This document shows positions 22,034 to 36,400 of a stretch of 64,000 nucleotides of DNA, one piece after another (position 1 is the stretch's first letter; the number at the start of each line of letters is the position of its first letter). Source of the DNA: Bolinopsis microptera (taxonomy: Eukaryota; Ctenophora; Tentaculata; Lobata; Bolinopsidae). Where the stretch lies: NCBI RefSeq assembly GCF_026151205.1, contig NC_087073.1, positions 6,469,001-6,533,000 on the forward strand, written 5' to 3'. Position numbers and translations under genes: made by a program. The notes beneath the pieces are model-generated. The model saw nothing but the letters and a program-made list of their open reading frames with translations. It was not told the DNA's origin and made no database searches.

Positions 22034-22205
22034 GCTAATATTAAATAGTAGTGGACTCTATGCAGCTCCCCCAGCGCACCTAATTTTACTGATCTGGAGG
22101 TAACATTTTATTGAGCCAGTACAGGCTAATATTAAATAATAGTGGACTCTATGCAGCTCTCCCAGCGCACCTAATTTTACTGATCTGGAGGTCACATTTT
22201 ATTGG
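22034..22205. repeat. 91-bp tandem duplication
   Basis: GCTAATATTAAATA through GATCTGGAGGT.ACATTTTATTG occurs twice in direct orientation with a 91-bp period and only a few mismatches. Confidence 0.9.
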
Positions 22206-22214
22206 GCGACATAA

Positions 22215-22330
22215 TTGATTCACGATGTCAATCCTTCGCAGCTCGGCGAGTCCCAGTGGTGCATTTCGCCGATCTACCGGTTGCGAGAAGAATTATTTGA
22301 TGCGCGGTGCGGCCCAGTAGTGCATCGCGC
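22215..22330 (+). repeat. CpG-rich dispersed repeat
   Basis: Contains TTCGCAGCTCGGCGAGTCCC and CGCCGATCTACC, matching 58765-58850 and, inverted, 60590-60690 and 21485-21690. The locally high CpG content contrasts with the AT-rich surroundings. Confidence 0.65.
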
Positions 22331-22704
22331 CGCTACAACATATAAGCGGCATAATAAATTGCAGAAATGCCCGCGCATTTCGATGGAGCCGCGCATTTTT
22401 GCCGCGGCTCCACTATTATTTAACGTTTACCCGTAAACGTAATACCGCGCATTACATTTTTTATCTAGCTTGCGTTTATAGTTATACGTTGATTGACGAT
22501 TGCATGTCAATCCTTTGCAGTTCGGCATGACCTAGTGGTTCATCGTACCAATTTAACGAAGCATGTTACTGGATGCGCTGCGCGAACCGGTAGTGCATCG
22601 CGCTACACATGCTTACTATGTACTAGTCTATTGCTGATCGATTTTCTCTATGCAAGAAGCTCAAAAATAAAAGAACGCCGCGCATAAAAGTGGTTGTTAG
22701 TTTA

Positions 22705-22908
22705 TAATTATAACCTACCAGGACGCACGCCGAGTTGGACTCGTCGACGGTCCTGGAACAAATATTTTACGAGTATCACCCACCGTTAAAAAAGTGGGCG
22801 CGCTTGGTATGCAGACTTGCCTTCGATTAACGGGTGATACTCATAAAATATTTGTTCCATATTGAGTCCAACTCGGCGCGCGTCCTGGTAAGTTGTAAAC
22901 CTACAAGC
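22705..22908. repeat. Inverted repeat (possible MITE)
   Basis: Left arm (about 22710-22789) reads ...GAGTTGGACTCGTCGACGG, then AACAAATATTTTACGAGTAT and CACCC. The right arm (about 22829-22905) is its reverse complement with several changes, leaving a ~40-bp loop. The same arm sequence occurs singly at 21270-21380 and 63395-63445, suggesting a miniature inverted-repeat element. Confidence 0.7.
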
Positions 22909-23039
22909 CTTCAATCGTCGTGCGTCGCGATACCTGGTTTTTGTTAATGTTAAATCAATATTTTGTGGCAATTTTCCGCGATCCGAAATGGCCGTCCACT
23001 CGTGCACGGCAGGTGCCACAGCGTGGAGCAAGTAATGAT

Positions 23040-24421
23040 AATACCCGTGACATGTTAACTGTTAACACGTAAATAATTGGTTCAAATATTAGACTATATG
23101 AGAATTTTGCGCCACTTAAATATTCCAAATAATAAATAAAACAGTTGAATAGGGTAAACGAAATGCTAAATCCATTTACGAATTAGCAGTAGCCATTAAA
23201 GATCAAAGTTCCTAGATCAACTCTGAACTCGATACGATTTGGAATTGTTGTGGTGCTTGTAGTTGTAATACTATAATAGGTCAAAATCAAATTTAAGGAG
23301 CTTTCTTTCGAAAAAGAAAACACCAGTTTAACAATACTTCTCGCCGCAACTTTGGAAATTGAACTTTATTTTCGTATTTTCGTATTTTCGTGATTAAGGA
23401 ACTTTGATCCAATGATAATTACACAACTCATTTTTACATATCACTACACATTTTCAGCGCAAACGGTTTAAATAGAATATAGTGTCCACGGTAACTGCAA
23501 CGGGTTTTGGTTTTAGATACTCCAAACAACGAGAACAATCATCAATATCCAATAATGCACACAGACCAGTTGATCAGCCCTAATACTGTTGTGACATATT
23601 TTAAATTTAAATTATCATATTTTCCGAAACGTAAAATATTAATTCGGATATATCAGTAATTTGGGTTGCAGTACATTAGTAAGTGGATAAAAACACCGTA
23701 TAACTATACATATATCCGTTAAAGATGATTTTAACAAGATTAAAAGATTTTCAGTCACGAAATACATAACTTTCGAATATATTTAAAGTACTATGAACAA
23801 GATAAAATAAACAATATTATATGTATTAAAAGTTTAAAATGAAACTTAGTTTTTACAATATTTAACCCAACATGCGATGACACTTACGTGATAATAATTT
23901 AACATTCTGCGTTGTGAACATGTATGAATGTTGTGGAACAAAGTACGCCGTGAGCCGAATTTTCATTTGAACCTCGCAAACAAGAAATACAAAAGCCATT
24001 AAACTACCCAGGTATTAGTAGGATCAAACTAATTTCCATCATTTTAGAATTAGCATGATTAAAATTCGCATTATCTCGCAATTAGCTGCTAATTGCTAAT
24101 TGAATTAGGATGATCATTGATCAATATGAGCATCATCTCAAAAGTTGCACGACATTTCCATCTTACGTCGAAATTAGCATGGTCTGTATTTGCATTATTT
24201 TATTATTATCTCCAAATTTGTGTAATCCTGCTCCTTCACAGAAGACACAAAGTGTCACCCACCTGTTACCATGGTAACCCTACTATCCTTCACAGAACTC
24301 CGGGGCTTACTTTGCTTCACAAACCAAACACAGAAGACAAGCGCGCGGGAGGTCTATCTTACAAAACGTAGGAAAATAAATTACTAAATACAGATGTTAA
24401 TGAGAGAGAGAGAGAGTGTGG
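23040..24421. other. 3' flank of CTDSPL2, no gene seen
   Basis: AT-rich DNA downstream of the CTDSPL2 stop codon, likely including its 3' UTR near 24400. A short GA run lies at 24402-24416. I saw no exon on either strand. Confidence 0.4.
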
Positions 24422-27400
24422 TTAATCCGGGGGTAACAGTTTGTGCAGTTTGAATCTTTGTTTGATGTGGGGTCTCACGTCCTCCTCCTGAAAATAGTGT
24501 GCATGTTAGGGCATGCATCGAGAAAAGTTTAGCGTACAGACATCATAAAAGGTTACGGTTTTTTCTACCCATGTGTTGAAGAGGGGGATGGCTGGGTGGT
24601 TTTCCTTTTAGATATCAGGCGCTGAATTCTCGAATGCCAACAAGCAGTGGTCACCACGGCACGTATAATGGGAATATTTAACAATTTATCGTATTTCAAA
24701 AACAATGTGTGCATAAATTTTACTGGATTGTGAAATTTGTGAAATTTGTTATTTGCCGCCTCATCGATAGTTTTTTAAATCTAACTTTTCATTGTAACAC
24801 ATTTGATAGAATATCCCGCAGTAAAATTTGTTTACTGCACTGTATCATAAAATAGGGACCATTTGCACGATTATTTTTTAAATAATAAAATATGCATTTT
24901 ACCAACATTTTACCGTTAATATATTAAGTTGATAAAATCATCAACATTAACTTTAATCGAATCCAGTTAACTTTTACGTTATGTTTATATTTATAACTAT
25001 GATTATGAATCATAATTATCAACAGTACTGGAAAAGCTGACAAGGCTGTAATTACTACTGCTAGATGCCTCTCTTAACTTATTAGAATTAATTTATGTGC
25101 ATTATACATGATCAGATTAACATAATTGCACTCAGGAAATAACAAAACAAAAATAACTTAGGTCTTAGCGTCCAACATTATTGTATCTGATTGGACAGGA
25201 TATTTTTTTAAATAACAAAATTCTACAAAAATTTGATTATATTGATGATCTGTAAATGAGGGTGCAGGTCAATTAGCACGGCCCCAACGTGTCTAGAAAA
25301 TGTTAATGAGGCCGGCACAGGTGTGCGTAAATACCCAGGTCAGTGGTCACCCAGTTATTTAACTAAAGTATTTTCTAGAAGTTAGCATTAGCGTTGCTAT
25401 ATTCTTAATTTTCAGTTGTAATTTTAAAAGTTTTAAGATTTATTTTGCCGCGAGTCGACACTTTACTTTCGTAACACTTTATTATTTGTATTAATATTAT
25501 ATTCTTTATAAAAGCTGTGGCTGGATTGAAATTCAGCACCTATAAAATTATCACAGGCACCTAGCGATAATTATGGCAAAAAAGGTGTAACGAACTAACG
25601 AGTGAAGCGAGATGTTCAAGGAAAGGTACGAGGTTCAGTAACTCCTTGTCATCCTGATCCTTGAACCAGGACTCTATCGGAATACCGTTGAATAACTGAA
25701 GAATTCGAAAAATGCATTAGATAAATTAGAGATTCGAAAACAAATTACAACAATTAAAAGTAACCACGGAAATTAGCGGGCGGATCAAGGAGTCCTAGAA
25801 ATTGTCAGATATCATACTAATCACGATTACAACTATCACATCTGTAACTATGATATGGTCCGTTCAGAATCTTACATCTTATGCTCTGTCAAGATTAAGC
25901 TGGCGAGGGGGGAGGGGGGGGGGGGAAGGCCAATGCTATATTCTCCAATTTTCCAGATAAATAGAAAGAATACCACCTTCCATATACCTGGTATGCAAAT
26001 GCCTGGGGGGAATTGTCGATGATAACTGTATGAGACAAATCTCGTCCTAAAACCTCCAGATCTTTTACGTAGTTTCCGTGTACCTGAAGATAATGTTCCG
26101 GTTATTTCATTGACCACATTAATCATTTAAATACATCTGATCAAGATTTACCTCACTACAGGATATATGGTCTACCGAAAGATTGTGACACTAAGACGGT
26201 GACCAAAGAAAATCTCTGCCAATTAATGAAGGTATGTAAATGTTGATGAGTACGAGGTTTTCTTTCAAACTCGCACCAGGAAAGTGTCACACATATATCA
26301 CGAAAACAAGTATGAAGGTATGCCACCTATCAAATCAGTGATTAGATAATTTTTGATTAAGTTATCGAAATGTTCTACGTTAACATATAAAGCCCAATAA
26401 ACTGAGAGAAGTACAAGTAAAACATACCTGGACACAGTGTTCCCTGAACAGCCTGTGCTTTACTAGCGATCTATCCGGATCCAGCAGATTAAGTAGTTTG
26501 TCTGAAACGAAGCTTTGTTATATTCAATTTTCGTATTAAATCCGTCACCAGCTTATCATAACGAACCCATGATCGCCATACCACGAAGTGAACCAGGGAT
26601 TCTTATTTTCATCCAGCAGTTTCCAACCAACTTTCCAGCAGTGTGGTTAACCATTTTCCCTTCACGCCTCACGGTCCGGTCATCTAAAAGTCGGAGACCA
26701 ATTACATCAGCTAAACTAGTTCCGGCAGAAGATGACACGTTAAAATCAAATTTAATGGCTAACGCACATCACAACACATGACACGTGACATTATCACGTG
26801 GCACATAATAAGGTAACGATACCTGCGTAAACTTTCTTGCTGGCGGTGAACAGGATTACTTCGTATTTCTCGCTGATCGTTTGGAGGAACTCCTTGAAGT
26901 GTGGTCGTATTCTCACGTATACCTGTGGTAATGTTATAAGTATTTATAAAGGAGCAACTGTGGTAATGTTACTCCGCGTTATTATTTTATTATCTAAGTT
27001 GTTTTAAATCTTGTGCGAGGGGTTGAAATAATACTGAGCTTTTAAATGCTTTTAACTTATTAAATATTAAAGCTTCCTGAAGTATTTGGGAGTTTAAATT
27101 GATTGAATTTGTGGATGATATGCTTCTCTAAAACGGATATTTTACTTAATTTTTAAACGTGACACGCCATTCCCCGTTATATGTAATAATTAGAACTTGC
27201 ATAATATGTGAAATATTTTCGTCTGCGTCTGCAATTCATAACCGAAAAACTCCCCGTTTTAAAATACCAAATATTTTCCTCTCTATTTTCGAATTGACCC
27301 GTCTGTTTGAATTTTAAATTGTCTGCCATTCGTTTCTGTAGCTGCTGCCTGCAAGTTTCGCCGCTTTCATTCGTTACTTTGCATCTAACTTTTGACATGA

Positions 27401-30400
27401 ACGACCTGCTCTGATACTTTCACATGATACCAGATGTTTAAAACCCCCTCAAAATATTTCATACATACTTAACCAACCGCTCAGCAAAGTGTAAAGATAA
27501 AGAGAACAAGAAGAGAGGAAGAGAGGAAATGACCGTGCTCTGTCCTTGGATCTCGGTTTGGTGTTGCTCAGTCGGGTCTCAGTACACAAAGGTTAATCTC
27601 GTTACTTATTACTACTGAGTTTACTTTTGGATCGTTTCCAAAATATTGGTACCTTTTGATATCAGTTTTCATGCATATTTGCCCACATCCTACTCAATCA
27701 TTTAATTTAAAATGTGACTTAAAAACAAAAATTAGACCTTATTTACCAACAAACGACAATAAGGACACACAAAATCACCAAATCTGTTGACGTTCACTTG
27801 GCAACCACCTAGAAGAACTTCACATCTATGCCGCTATCTGGCATTTATTATTAAATTGGAGATCTGGGACAGCGCAACAGAGAGGGCTCAGACAATGTCA
27901 CCCTACTCAGACAACTCTACCCCTGTTTCCTGCTTAACTTCTGATTACTAAATTAGGGAAATTAGAGGCCCTGAAACAATGGAATGCATTTGAGTGTATG
28001 AATAGAACCGAGTTTGAAGCTTGAATTGGGAGGGCTGGTGTAAAAAAGGATATCATTTTACAAAGGATTGGTTAGATACCGCCGGTTAGATATCACACCG
28101 GGGCCGGGGACATGTGGGACAAGTACATGATCATTACACACCGCAGTTCACCCCCTGTTCCGCACCGCATCTTTCTTTTCTTCGCCAAATAATGCTCTCC
28201 AGAAGAGACCCAACCTTGAGTTATTTTTGTCGCCAAATTTCTGTCTATTTTGTGATGGTTAGAAAGTCAAGAAATATTGGCGTAATTCCTTCTCCGGCTC
28301 GTACGTCGAGACACACAGTTATGGAGTTATTATCAGATCATGAAAAATTTGTCATTATTCTATACATCGTACGTCTTAGAATTCGTTTTGTTCAACTTTT
28401 TAGAATTGATCTTTGTTGCTACATAATGAAAAAATCCGATAACTTAATTTAAGAGATGTAACGTTGGAAACAACTTTTTTCGACTGATCCTTGGGCCTCT
28501 GTGATCTGTACTGTTTTATTTGAAGTGATAACCTTAGTTTTTTAGAAAAATTTGAACGGAAGAACCTGCATTCCGAGGAAGCTGCCCGAAAGCATACCGA
28601 TAAAGGGCCCTTCCCAAAATATCGCATGCACCGTTGTTGTTCACATACAGACGCCGTCATTTGTCAAGAAACAACTTTGAGATGATGCCTCCTAAATTGT
28701 TCCGAGCATCGGCAGATCTAAAATTACAAAAGAATTCTTCACGACGGCACTTTAAATAGGTCCCTGGATAGTGAATAGTGAATACGTGTATTGTACAGTA
28801 AAAAGGAGGAGCCAAATACCAGAGCCAAGTAAAAAGTATTAAAATATGTACTGCACTTGTCCCTAATTTGTTCGGCTAGATCGTTGCTTTTAGCCGCTCT
28901 TCGAAATTTCTAGTATTCCATTGTATTATTCATTTTGAGAGATAGTTGCTGTGCACTGATGTTATTAATCTAATTGCCCAGCAATGCTAAAGTCAAAACA
29001 AATCGGCTGAATAAAGCCTGACATTCAATTGACTAATGCTTAACAAATTTATTGGCACGATCAAATTCCGGGAATTAAATCGACAGTAGATCGGATATCA
29101 AATTGTCTTGTGTCTTATTTTAGAATCTTCTCTCCTCAAATACATTATAATATAGTGACGCCCGTATATATATATTGGAATCTGGTTCTAAATTGATAGC
29201 AATTAGCTGTGACCAACTGCGTACCACAGCAGAGAGCAGCGTCTGTCTAAACTACTCCTGCATGTTATTGCCATTTCTCTACTTTGTAGTACATAACATA
29301 TACCTTTTTATTGCGTTTACAGCAGTGTACCGTTCAGTATATTGAGTTTAACTGGGCTGAAGATGTGGGAGAGATTTTGGGTAAGTTCAAAAATATTTGA
29401 TTAAGGGTGTGTTGGCAAATGTCCAGAATATCTGTGCACCTCTGGGACCTATGGTGTGGTATAGGTGTTGGCTTTAGTCCACATTTTGGTAGGTCTATTG
29501 TCACTTAATGTGAGTTGGCCATCATGACTAGTATTATTGACCAGGTAGCAGTTATTATATATCGCTTTGTTATTGCATAATGTCTAGCCAGTACATAATA
29601 TCTAGCTAGTACAGTAGTTTTAACTCTGACCACATTCGACTCTTTTGCTTCTTGAAAACTTTACAATCTTTTACAGCTGGTTTTATACTAAATCAGCAAG
29701 CCGTCATAAACTTAACCGAGAAAAATGATTAAAGGAGATATCGCCCTCTAACTTATTAGGAACATTTTCATATTTCATGTTGAAAATTGTCATATTTTAG
29801 GAAACATTGTCATATTTTATGCTGAAATTATTGAAAACAAATATCCTGACATTGGCAGCACCTGACAAATTTTTGCAGAGGAACCTCACAATATTCATTT
29901 TACCCAGAGTTGCTTCACACAACAACTTACTACCATATTGAGTAACTGACTCCTCGGGTCTCCGGAATGTTTTACGCTCCTCTTTTTGGGTTCACCCGAC
30001 AAACTTTTCCCAGTCTTTAAAACCGTACAACTCTGTAAATTTAAAATAATTCCTTGTACCCAAACAGTTTGAGCTTGCAGGATGTCCCCAAAATGACATT
30101 GCTTTGTTTCAAATCGCCTCGTTTTTAAACATGTCGAAAAATAAGGCAAGGTAGAGTCAGCTTCTATCGAGCCCCTATCATCAGCAAATACTCTTTATTT
30201 ACGATACCCTCACTTTCAATGTCTGGTTTACCTAACTCTCAATTCACGTCTGGTAAAGTTCCCTCCCACACCCAAACACCCGACAGGGTTTGAATTTGTG
30301 AAATATTTAATAGAATTAGCGTATCCAGTTTCCATCAAGTTGTTAGCTTGGAAACCGGGATATTTCACAGCTGTCCCTTCCCTTCCGTCCCAAACATTCT

Positions 30401-33400
30401 GCTCTTAAATTCCTCCGTTCTACAACCCCATACCTTCAAGCAGTTCTGAATTTAGTATTGAAGTTTGTTGTTTGTGGTAATAGAGAAACTTGAATGAAGT
30501 ATTGTCCTCCAGCGTAATCTGATCTTAACTCAAACATTGATCAACCGCACTCAGTTAGTGTTCATTAGTGCTTGCTTGAATTGGGCAGTTTCTAATACAC
30601 ACCCATACTGTGAAAGTAAGTGTTCATCAGTGCTTGCTTGAATTTAGTAGTTTCTAATACACACCCATACTGCGAAAGGGAAATACAACTACCTAACCAC
30701 AAGAACAGTGCCGCTAATTGAAACCCCAATAATTCCGCACCTAATCACCAGTCAGCAACTTATCCCCCATAACCTCCCTCTCTTCCCTCTAGTTGCAAAT
30801 TGTAACACAAGACAGCCCAATTAGACCCAATTAAGAAAGCTATCTGATATCTCTGGGGGCAGGGGATCTCAGCCCGGACTTTGTATCGGATACTCTCTAG
30901 TCTCTACATTTGCAAATTTACACTCATGGTTAAACATGGAAGTATTCATTAGAGTTAGTTACAAACTGGGTTTGGTCTCCATTTGTACCCACTCAGCTAG
31001 GTTCATTTTGGTTCATCAGTGAATCAACATATCACCTGATATCAAGATATTTCACAGATTTTGAAATTTGAGCATTGAATTCCTGATTTCATGCACAAAA
31101 TTTGTCATTTTGAATACTTGAATCGATAGTTTGGAATTTGGCAGCTTTTCAGAACAATTTCACTCAACGGCGCAAATGGATTTGTTCTATGAAATATTAA
31201 TAAGCTTTGTTGATTGATGACCGTGTACAGTGTAGAGTGGATCAGTAATTGATTTTGTTGAGAGATAGGAAATAGCTCTTTCCTCTATCTGCCATTACTT
31301 TCTATAGCTTGAGTTGGCAAATATACTAGCTATACTAAATATACTAGCTATACTAAATATACTAGCTTTGTGGCTAGTATTGTTTAAAATCAGCTGTATT
31401 TTATACACTTCAAATCACTTGATTTGCAGTATAATTGAGGTCAGCCCGAAGTGTATTGACCCCGCCACAAGTCAATATAACCATGTATGGAATAATCACG
31501 TTTGATATGATAGAGTGATAGTATCTAGCTCTGCAGAGAGCGAGTGTAAGACCCCCCCTGCACATCTCCCCACCACACCATCGCAACATGTTTTCTCCTC
31601 GCGGCCAATTATCCAGCAATGGTGCGGTGAGCAGTGCATGTTATTGAGGCTATCTGTTGCAGTGAAAATCATGTTTTTGTTGATTGTTTGCGTGTCGGAG
31701 GGCAGGTCACATAGTTGAAATTGTTTGCCTCTTCAGCTGTCTTCACACTTTCTGTTTCAGCTGCTTTCATTTTCATCTCCTTGTGACATTTGTATTTCCA
31801 GATATATCATCTTATTTAGTAACCGTCCAATCGAGCCATTGAAAGGATAAATCATTGTCAACTTATATTTTATTAAATTTTCTTAATTTTTGATGACCCT
31901 TTAGTTAGATCTCCACATCTTCAAGCCCAATCCCAAGTCATCAGTATATAATCTCCATTTCAGTCCTCCGATTATAGCCCCCTCATTATGTACTTGAGCC
32001 CAGAAAGTTTTGTCTAAATACTACGTGCCCAAGATTTTCAACCTCAATCGTTAGGACTAGACCACTCTGACGTGATGTAAATTCTAACCTTAATAGGAAC
32101 TGGGAAGTCAAGAATTTAGGCAGGGCATGGGCAAGTATTGGGTAGATGTTAGGACTCAAATGACTGATATAGGTCAGAGCCGGGGCTAGAATTATCTTTA
32201 CCTTGCGAAAATGGAGAAGTCTACAGACCCGACGTCACGGCTTTGAACTCCAGCTAACCTCTTGGTTATGCCTTGTAATAATCAAATAGAATATGAATGT
32301 CATGTCAGCAATAAGGAGTACCTATGATCTGACGTTAAATTATCGGAATAGCTGAACATTTACCGTTCACCGAGAATCAGCATCAAACCGGAGATGAAAC
32401 TTAAAATGTGTATTTTTCAGCTAGATGGAATGGACGAGAATGGAGACACCTACACCCCGGCCTACGTTCTCCTGAGTCTATCTGCTTTTGCCATCACCGG
32501 CAACCTCACTGTCATAGTCATGGTCAGTACTTTGTCAGTTTCCAATACTTTGTCAGTTTTCAATACTTTGTCAGTGGTTACTATTTGTCGGTTGTCAGAG
32601 CTTTTTATCTTGTCGGTTTTAAAGCACCGACAATATGCCTTTTAGAGGTGATAATCCCGACAGGAAGTGGTAGACTAAAACCCGAATTCCTGCGCCGTCT
32701 AGGCCTTCCGAAATTTCACTCCTAAATTCTTCTCTGTCTAACCATATTTAGTAGAAAAATTGTATTAAATAGATGAGAACAATGACCATTGACACAAAAA
32801 TGCTGCATCCTACGCGATACAAATACTTTTGAATAATCAAAGTTTAAATCAAGTTTAAAGATACTTATGCGTGTTTGCTCGAATGACTGGACAGTGATAA
32901 CAATGAGATGAATATACAATGTTAAAAACACTCCCAGATACTATGACCGCAAACTTAAATCCTCCGTGGGACAAATGGTGAATTGATGGAACCACTAAAG
33001 ATTAGTTATCCAATGAAATTTAAAAGACGAACGATATGAAGATATTCGACTTTTAAATCCTCCCTCGCTTTGGTGCATTGTTCCAAAACTATTCAGCGCT
33101 GAAAGCAGTCTGATTGGGGGGGGGGGGGGGGAGGGACCGGGGAAGGGAGGGGAGGGGCATCATACTAGTTAGAAATTTAGAATATCCATAGCATATAGAT
33201 AAGTCAATCCTTCACATCTTTCCCGAAGAGCGGTGTGATTGAATAATTCCAACGTTGCCAAAAATCCATTCAAAATTGTGAACACCAACCTATAAAACCC
33301 CAATGTCAATTTATAACTCCAGGTAGCCCAGTACCGGTTTCTGCGGATGACGAGGACACACTGGCTCCTAGCAGCATTGGCAGCAGCTGACTTCCTCCGA

Positions 33401-36400
33401 GCTACCTTTGTGATGGTGTTTGTGGGGGTTAGCGGAGCTGTGGGGGTCTGGTTTGGGGGTGATCTCTGGTGCAAGGTATGTCATCTCACTGCACTGTCAG
33501 GTAACCAGGTAACCAGGTAACCAGGTAACCAGGTAACCAGGTAACTTGTGGGGGTTAGCGGAGCTGTGGGGGTCTGGTTTGGGGGTGATCTCTGGTGCAA
33601 GGTATGTCATCTCACTGTCAGGTAGGAATTAGGATCCTTTTATTTATTAATGAGTGTTTTGTTTTACAAGTCAACTGTTGTAAGAAATCGGATTTTAAAT
33701 AACAACACCGATCTCTTAAGCGAACCTTTCTCACATTTCTCACAATCCCTCAGATAAGTGGGAGTTTGCCGTTCCTCCTCTTTATGATTTGTTACTTACT
33801 ACACACTATGATAGCAGTGGATCAGAGACACATTGTAATGGGCTTCTTTAGTAATTACCGTATGAAACAGGTCAGTTCTTGATTCTACAAATAGAAGCTG
33901 ACAATGTCTTCACTATACGTTTAGAGTGTTCTATGAAGTCAATAAATGATTCTATCATTTGATTAAAAATATATATACTATAAATTGCTAGTATCAACGA
34001 CCAGTAGCACCGTCTGATATTCATTATTAAGGCATGATAATCGTGTTATGATTCACGAAAAAACTGATCTTATGATCGTATGTTCTGCATTTCTCCTTCA
34101 GATTATTCAAATATTTCCATGATCTCTAAAACAGCCCTGATATGATACTGAACGCCTTTATCAACATTTAAAGTGCTTATTTAAAATTTTAAACTTTAAT
34201 TGTAGGCATTTCACAACAATACTGTCCAATAAAATTTAGTCGAGTCTATAAATAAGGTGCGTGAGAGACGACTTAACTTCATAGAACAGATTCTGGATCT
34301 AAACCGGAGCTCAAATTTCAGCGAACTCCACGACATTTACTTTACAACCACATAGTACAAGTACATACAACAATAAGCGGCGGGATTGCTAACATTAAAC
34401 AACAACCGATGACAGCTACACACAATACTTGATCTTAATTGTGGGTATATTTCAGGTATCTGGAATGTTCATGGTACTGTTAGCGGTGATGGTATCCCTG
34501 TTTGTGGTGGAGGTGCCCTACTTAACCATGGAGCTGCTAACAGAGACTTCTATTCGTTACAATAACACCACCGCACATTGTGAGATGTACACTCCAGAGC
34601 AGGTACTTTTATCTAGAGCACTACTACTAGTACTACTACTATCTAGAGCAGTGTTCAACTAATCTATCGTAATATAGAATGTTTGGTGGACAAATAGGCT
34701 AAATTATTGTATAGTCTAATCCCTGATGGTTTATCTTTTACTCATACCCAATATTCAAGTTTAAGTTTCACAGACAAGCTCGTAACTGCAGCTACTATTA
34801 CGGTCTGAACTGACTACGGTGCGGCTAATTAATCAACGTACACCACTCTCAGCAACTTAATTAATTGATTTACCATCCGAACTTGCTCCTTGCAAGAGTA
34901 AACTATTGTACCCCTCATACAAGCAACCATCTGTGGGGTGGAGTAACACGTGACAATAACATGTCATAACCATTGGCATACGGGTCAGACAATCAAGATT
35001 TATCACTCAAATTATTTAAAACTAAATCCTTTTGAAGTTTTGAAGTTCCTTAAATCATGTATACCCAGACGAACAGTTAACTCCACTATTTACCGGGCAC
35101 GAAGTGGCCATGAATTCTAGAGTTAAGGAATGAAGATGAGAGTAAATTTTTCAATTTCGTGCAATTTTCTTTCAGCCACTAGCGCTACAATAAGATCTGG
35201 TCACGGGTACGTGATTGTGTCAGTCTAATCTAACTACAGAAGCCATTTACCCGATAGTGGAAATCGAATTCCCGAAATTCCATCTGTGTGGAGTGACCAG
35301 GAGTTGATACAATTCCTGAATTCCAGTGAGAAATATAATACGGAAAGGTTGCCGTCACAGTCATGAATTCATCATCTTCTAAAGTTAAACATCCTAAAAG
35401 GATTTTTGATAAGTCTACCAGATTCAACGCTAAAACATTTCCTTGTGTTTGACATTTGTTCTTCTCAGATCTACCACCGCGTTCACGTGTATGATGTGAT
35501 GTATGTGCTAAGCTACATGTTCGTACCGGGACTTGTCATATTCGGGTGTTATTGCTACATTTACGCTAGACTACGGAGGTTCTACGCCCAAGATCAGGTC
35601 AGTTAAACTAAAATAAAGTTAAAATAAAGTTAAGTTGAGTAATTTAGCTTATGACAAGATATATTGACAGAAACTGTACAGTGAAGTTTTGACATTTAGT
35701 TATTTGTTTAAGGGAAAGATTAGACTTGGGCGTTGTTTTTAACTATCCCTTGTTTAGAACGTTTACTTATAATAATAAATAAGTTGCTTAACGAATTAAA
35801 AATACTCCTTTTATTAAATAAAACTCTTCCAGCTAAATTTTAAAACTCAAGACGATTAGCTTGCTGCTGTCATCTGACTAGAATACGGCTCATTCATTGG
35901 CTCCAGCTAGTTCCTGAGATAGAGGAACTGGAAGTTCAACTTCAGCTACCTTGCTCAATAATATTCCAATCTCTCAACAGTTCTAGTGTTATAATGTGGC
36001 GCCTATTAAAGGAGATTAAATGTAGCTGGACTTAGCAGCTCCTTCATGATATATTAATTGTCGTGATAAACATGCCTAAAGATAGCATCCCTCGCTTATT
36101 ATCTAATTAACCAGTATTTATACCTCCACTAATTAGTTATTAACAACCAAACTGCCACCACCAACCACCAACCAGCCCCAGCTCCCCACAGCCAGACAAA
36201 CATAACTTGTGTCTGATGACACCTTGGTTTGGGCTTTATTCAATCATGTAACCGTTATACCCACAATATGTGCACTGTTCGCATTTCCAAAATTCGATCA
36301 AAGAAACCGCAGTAATGTGATAATATCTCCAACTATGTCTGCTAGGGGCTCTTTGCAATGCACCTTTCTGTAGAACATGAGCTCGAACTTTTAAAAATTT

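Noticed and set aside
27177-27398. 73-codon basic minus-strand ORF in the CTDSPL2 intron
   Set aside because: No recognisable domain and no splice partners; the flanking CTDSPL2 exons already join in phase without it.
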